Shown one piece after another: positions 61,941 through 64,000 of a stretch of DNA of 64,000 nucleotides (within the stretch, counting starts at the first letter, position 1; the number at the start of each line of letters is the position of its first letter). The notes under the pieces were generated by a model, which was not told the origin of the DNA, made no database searches, and was given only the letters and a program-made list of their open reading frames with translations. The position numbers were made by a program, and so were the translations under genes. The stretch covers positions 506,903-570,902 of the forward strand of contig NZ_JBAOJI010000002.1 in assembly GCF_037080055.1 (NCBI RefSeq). The letters are read 5' to 3'. Source of the DNA: Halovenus sp037080055 (GTDB lineage: Archaea > Halobacteriota > Halobacteria > Halobacteriales > Haloarculaceae).

Positions 61941-62372
61941 GTGAGCGATTACGATTCCGTCCTGATCTACGACGGCGAGTGTCCGTACTGTTCGGTCGCC
62001 GCCCGCGCGCTGGAAGAAATCGACGACATCGGTGCGATTTCGTGGTACGACGACCCCGCCCAGTCGTTCCTCGAAGCCCAGTTCGGCGAGACACCCTTCG
62101 CGATGGTGCTGGTCGACACCACAGAGAATCGGGTCTACGCCGGCAAGGCCGCAGCCCAAGAACTGGCCGACAGGGCCGGAATGCCCGACCTCGTCGGCTC
62201 GCTGGTCCGTGACAACTACGAGACAATCGCCCGCATCGTCGGACTTGCGAGCGGTCGCGGCCGCGACCCGGACGACGTGCATGAGCAGTACGATCTGACC
62301 GACGACGGAGCGGCCGCCTTCGAGGCTCTTGCCGCGAGCGCAATCGACCGCGACATCCGCGCTGAGGCCTGA
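61941..62372 (+). CDS. DCC-family thiol-disulfide oxidoreductase (DUF393)
   Basis: From GTG 61941 it is 143 residues. The DCC motif is seen in LIYDGECPYCSVAARALEEI (DG-x-CPYC). The rest (ISWYDDPAQSFLEAQFGETP) matches the family, often called DUF393. It would reduce or transfer disulfides on an unknown partner. It is divergent from ileS with a short spacer. Confidence 0.85.
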   Translation: MSDYDSVLIYDGECPYCSVAARALEEIDDIGAISWYDDPAQSFLEAQFGETPFAMVLVDTTENRVYAGKAAAQELADRAGMPDLVGSLVRDNYETIARIVGLASGRGRDPDDVHEQYDLTDDGAAAFEALAASAIDRDIRAEA

Positions 62373-62609
62373 TTATCGCTCTCGTTCGGGCGACTCCGCC
62401 GCCTCGGTCAACCGCCAGCGTCGCGTCCCCTTGTGTGTGTTAAAACCCACGAGCCCCCTGAGGGCGAGTTGCTGGAGGTGGACCGTCACGTACGGTTTCG
62501 GCGCGTCGAGCGCGGCCGAGATTCGCGCCGTCGAGACGGCGGTCTCGTCACACTCCGCCAGTGCGGCCAGAATCTCGTCGCTCGCCAGTGGCTCGACCGA
62601 CATACGCAT
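62373..62609 (-). CDS. Small winged-helix protein
   Basis: From ATG 62609 it is 78 residues. It is mostly one winged helix (TARISAALDAPKPYVTVHLQ then QLALRGLVGFNTHKGTRRWR). Convergent with the DCC protein and divergent from the peroxiredoxin, for which it might act as a regulator. Confidence 0.7.
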   Translation of the reverse strand: MRMSVEPLASDEILAALAECDETAVSTARISAALDAPKPYVTVHLQQLALRGLVGFNTHKGTRRWRLTEAAESPERER

Positions 62610-62772
62610 GCTGTCGGGCTGGCCACACCAAAACCTATCGCCCGGTCGAATCAATCCCCCTTCGACCGACGCGAACACCGCGCTGTCACGTCCCTACTAA
62701 GGCATATTCATATCCCGCCTGTGTGCGGCCAGTACCAACCCACGCAGTCATCATACCATCCAAATCCCAACG

Positions 62773-63261
62773 ATGCGTATGTCTCTTGATGAATCAGAAG
62801 CGCCTGATTTCACACTCGAAAGTACTGCAGGCGAACCAGTAACGCTCACAGAAACGCTGGCAGACGGCCCGACAGTCGTCCTGATCAACCGCGGCCACTG
62901 GTGTAGCTTCTGTGCGGAACAGCTCCAGACGTTCAGCGAGGTGTCCTACGATCTCTGGTTCAACCACAACGTCGATATTCTCCCGGTCGTCACGGACTCT
63001 CTCGGCCCGCTCACCGAGATGCGCGACCGGTACGACCTTGATATCCAACTGCTCGCCGATCCCGACGGTGAGGTCGCCGACCAGTACAGCGGCACCGAAC
63101 AGACCAGCAGAGGCATCACGGGCGTTGCCGGCACGTACGTTATCGACACCGACGGTCTCGTCCGGTACGAACAGACCGCTGACCACCCGGGTGATCGCAC
63201 TTACGGAAACTTCGTTCGATATTTCATCCGCGGCGACTTCTCCGACCCCTTCGACGCGTAA
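62773..63261 (+). CDS. Peroxiredoxin (AhpC/TSA family)
   Basis: This 162-residue thioredoxin-fold protein has SEAPDFTLESTAGEPVTLTE and the active site INRGHWCSFCAEQLQTFSEV with two Cys (CSFC). The C-terminus holds GVAGTYVIDTDGLVRYEQTA. It probably reduces peroxides. Two ATGs lie 6 nt apart (62773 and 62779); either may be used. Divergent from the small winged-helix gene. Confidence 0.85.
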   Translation: MRMSLDESEAPDFTLESTAGEPVTLTETLADGPTVVLINRGHWCSFCAEQLQTFSEVSYDLWFNHNVDILPVVTDSLGPLTEMRDRYDLDIQLLADPDGEVADQYSGTEQTSRGITGVAGTYVIDTDGLVRYEQTADHPGDRTYGNFVRYFIRGDFSDPFDA

Positions 63262-63281
63262 GCGACAGTGGAGGCCCAGGC

Positions 63282-63656
63282 CTACCGGAACCGGAAGAGT
63301 CCGGAGAGAACGCCGTTAATTCGGATCTGGACGGCCTCTGAGAACAGCCTCCTCGTCAGTCGGCCCGGCGATGCCGCTGCCCCGACGATGGCGAGGACGG
63401 AATTACCCGTCCTCACCTCGACCGTCACGCCCGCCGTATCGAGCATCTCGGCGAGTTCTGGGAGTCGTCCTCTCTGTCTCTGGAACACACCGAGACAGGC
63501 GGTTACCGAGGGCGCGTGCACGACCACTCGATCCCCGGCAGAACTGACCGCGAACTCCTCGCTTTCGATTGTTACCGACAGATTCGCCTCGATGGCGAGT
63601 TGCTCCCGCTGACGGGCATGTTCCGCCAGCGAGTCAATTGCGGCGTCGATTGCCAT
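63282..63656 (-). CDS. Unknown protein in operon with the small gene at 63656
   Basis: From ATG 63656 it is 124 residues. It has a helical start (AIDAAIDSLAEHARQREQLA), then β-strands (SVTIESEEFAVSSAGDRVVV) and a helix-rich end. The start overlaps the upstream stop by 1 nt. No family is recognised. Confidence 0.65.
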   Translation of the reverse strand: MAIDAAIDSLAEHARQREQLAIEANLSVTIESEEFAVSSAGDRVVVHAPSVTACLGVFQRQRGRLPELAEMLDTAGVTVEVRTGNSVLAIVGAAASPGRLTRRLFSEAVQIRINGVLSGLFRFR

Positions 63657-63877
63657 CACTCGCGTTCTTCTGTCGTGATGCGGAGTTCGCCGTCGACGCG
63701 CCAGCGGGCGTGGTCGGCGTCCTCGCCGGCCTTGCTCGGCACGTCGACCTCCATGTCGGTGAACTCGTAGGTGATCTCTGCCCCGCGGCCGGTCAGGCGG
63801 TCGTACAGACTGATCGCCAGTTCCGGCCAGGTAGTCGTCTCGTCGATCTGCTCCTGTGGGTCGTCACTTGCACTCAT
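63656..63877 (-). CDS. Small acidic protein, possible amphi-Trp-domain type
   Basis: This 73-residue protein has a C-terminal pattern like amphi-Trp domains (ITYEFTDMEVDVPSKAGEDA then HARWRVDGELRITTEE). The family assignment is tentative. A TTATAAG box on the minus strand (63905-63911) lies ~30 nt before the ATG. It is the first gene of a two-gene operon. Confidence 0.55.
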   Translation of the reverse strand: MSASDDPQEQIDETTTWPELAISLYDRLTGRGAEITYEFTDMEVDVPSKAGEDADHARWRVDGELRITTEERE

Positions 63878-63978
63878 ACCCCCTTCTAAGGAGAACTGTT
63901 ACTTATAATTCAGTACTGTCCGACACGCGCTGTTCAGATAAGGATTGAAGAGTGAGGCGGAGCGTTTTCAAAGTGTCT

Positions 63979-64000
63979 ATGCCCGAAAACACCCGCCTCA
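63979..64000 (+). CDS. Possible gene start at the window edge
   Basis: An ATG at 63979 begins MPENTRL and runs off the window. Only seven codons are seen and there is no clear promoter, so this is a tentative partial gene. Confidence 0.25.

Noticed and set aside
1..64000. CRISPR array
   Set aside because: No regularly spaced direct repeats of 25-40 bp were seen. The only spaced repeats are the ORBs, whose spacing is irregular and orientation mixed.

Overview
The window looks like chromosome or megachromosome sequence from a halophilic archaeon (class Halobacteria). The proteins are strongly acidic. Many genes have a TATA-like box 25-30 nt before an ATG or GTG, so they are probably leaderless. 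The families are typical of the group: Orc1/Cdc6 with GC-rich ORB repeats, HVO_A0114/TumE toxin-antitoxin, S-layer-type glycan genes and DUF4330. The genus cannot be fixed from the sequence alone.

Region 1 (1-11.5 kb) is a plasmid-like or integrated-element segment. It starts with the end of a membrane-anchored winged-helix protein, followed by decayed gene relics, an HTH+PIN module with an orphan HTH paralogue, and a broken MNT/HEPN pair. A replication origin follows: an orc1/cdc6 gene flanked by six ORB repeats. Next come a small HTH regulator with palindromic upstream sites and a tightly overlapping five-gene operon encoding two ParB-like proteins, two unknown proteins and a Cys-rich protein. 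A segment of about 100 nt with four consecutive hairpins precedes the operon.

Region 2 (11.5-38.2 kb) is a surface-glycan island. It has five GT4 glycosyltransferases, three alkaline-phosphatase/sulfatase-superfamily enzymes, a Wzx-type flippase, an FkbM methyltransferase, a Wzy-like polymerase, a UDP-ManNAc-type dehydrogenase, two nucleotide-sugar epimerases and a WbaP/PglC-type sugar-phosphate transferase. Two secreted or anchored surface proteins are also present. About 18.2-31.3 kb is clearly AT-rich compared with the flanks, and transposase relics separate its blocks, which suggests repeated exchange. One flippase/sulfatase junction is present twice, and one copy of each side has decayed.

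Region 3 (38.2-64 kb) is GC-rich core sequence with scattered toxin-antitoxin pairs. It holds TumE/TumA, envelope membrane proteins, a DUF4330 protein, an UppP-like phosphatase, a fused LutBA with LutC, purE, vapBC, rtcA, small zinc-ribbon genes, an AbrB/PIN pair, a saccharopine-dehydrogenase-like reductase, tRNA-Ser(GGA), a NosL/NosLD/NosF/NosY maturation set with no nosZ in view, a PHP phosphoesterase, ridA, ileS, redox proteins and a small operon at the end. The last bases may open another gene.
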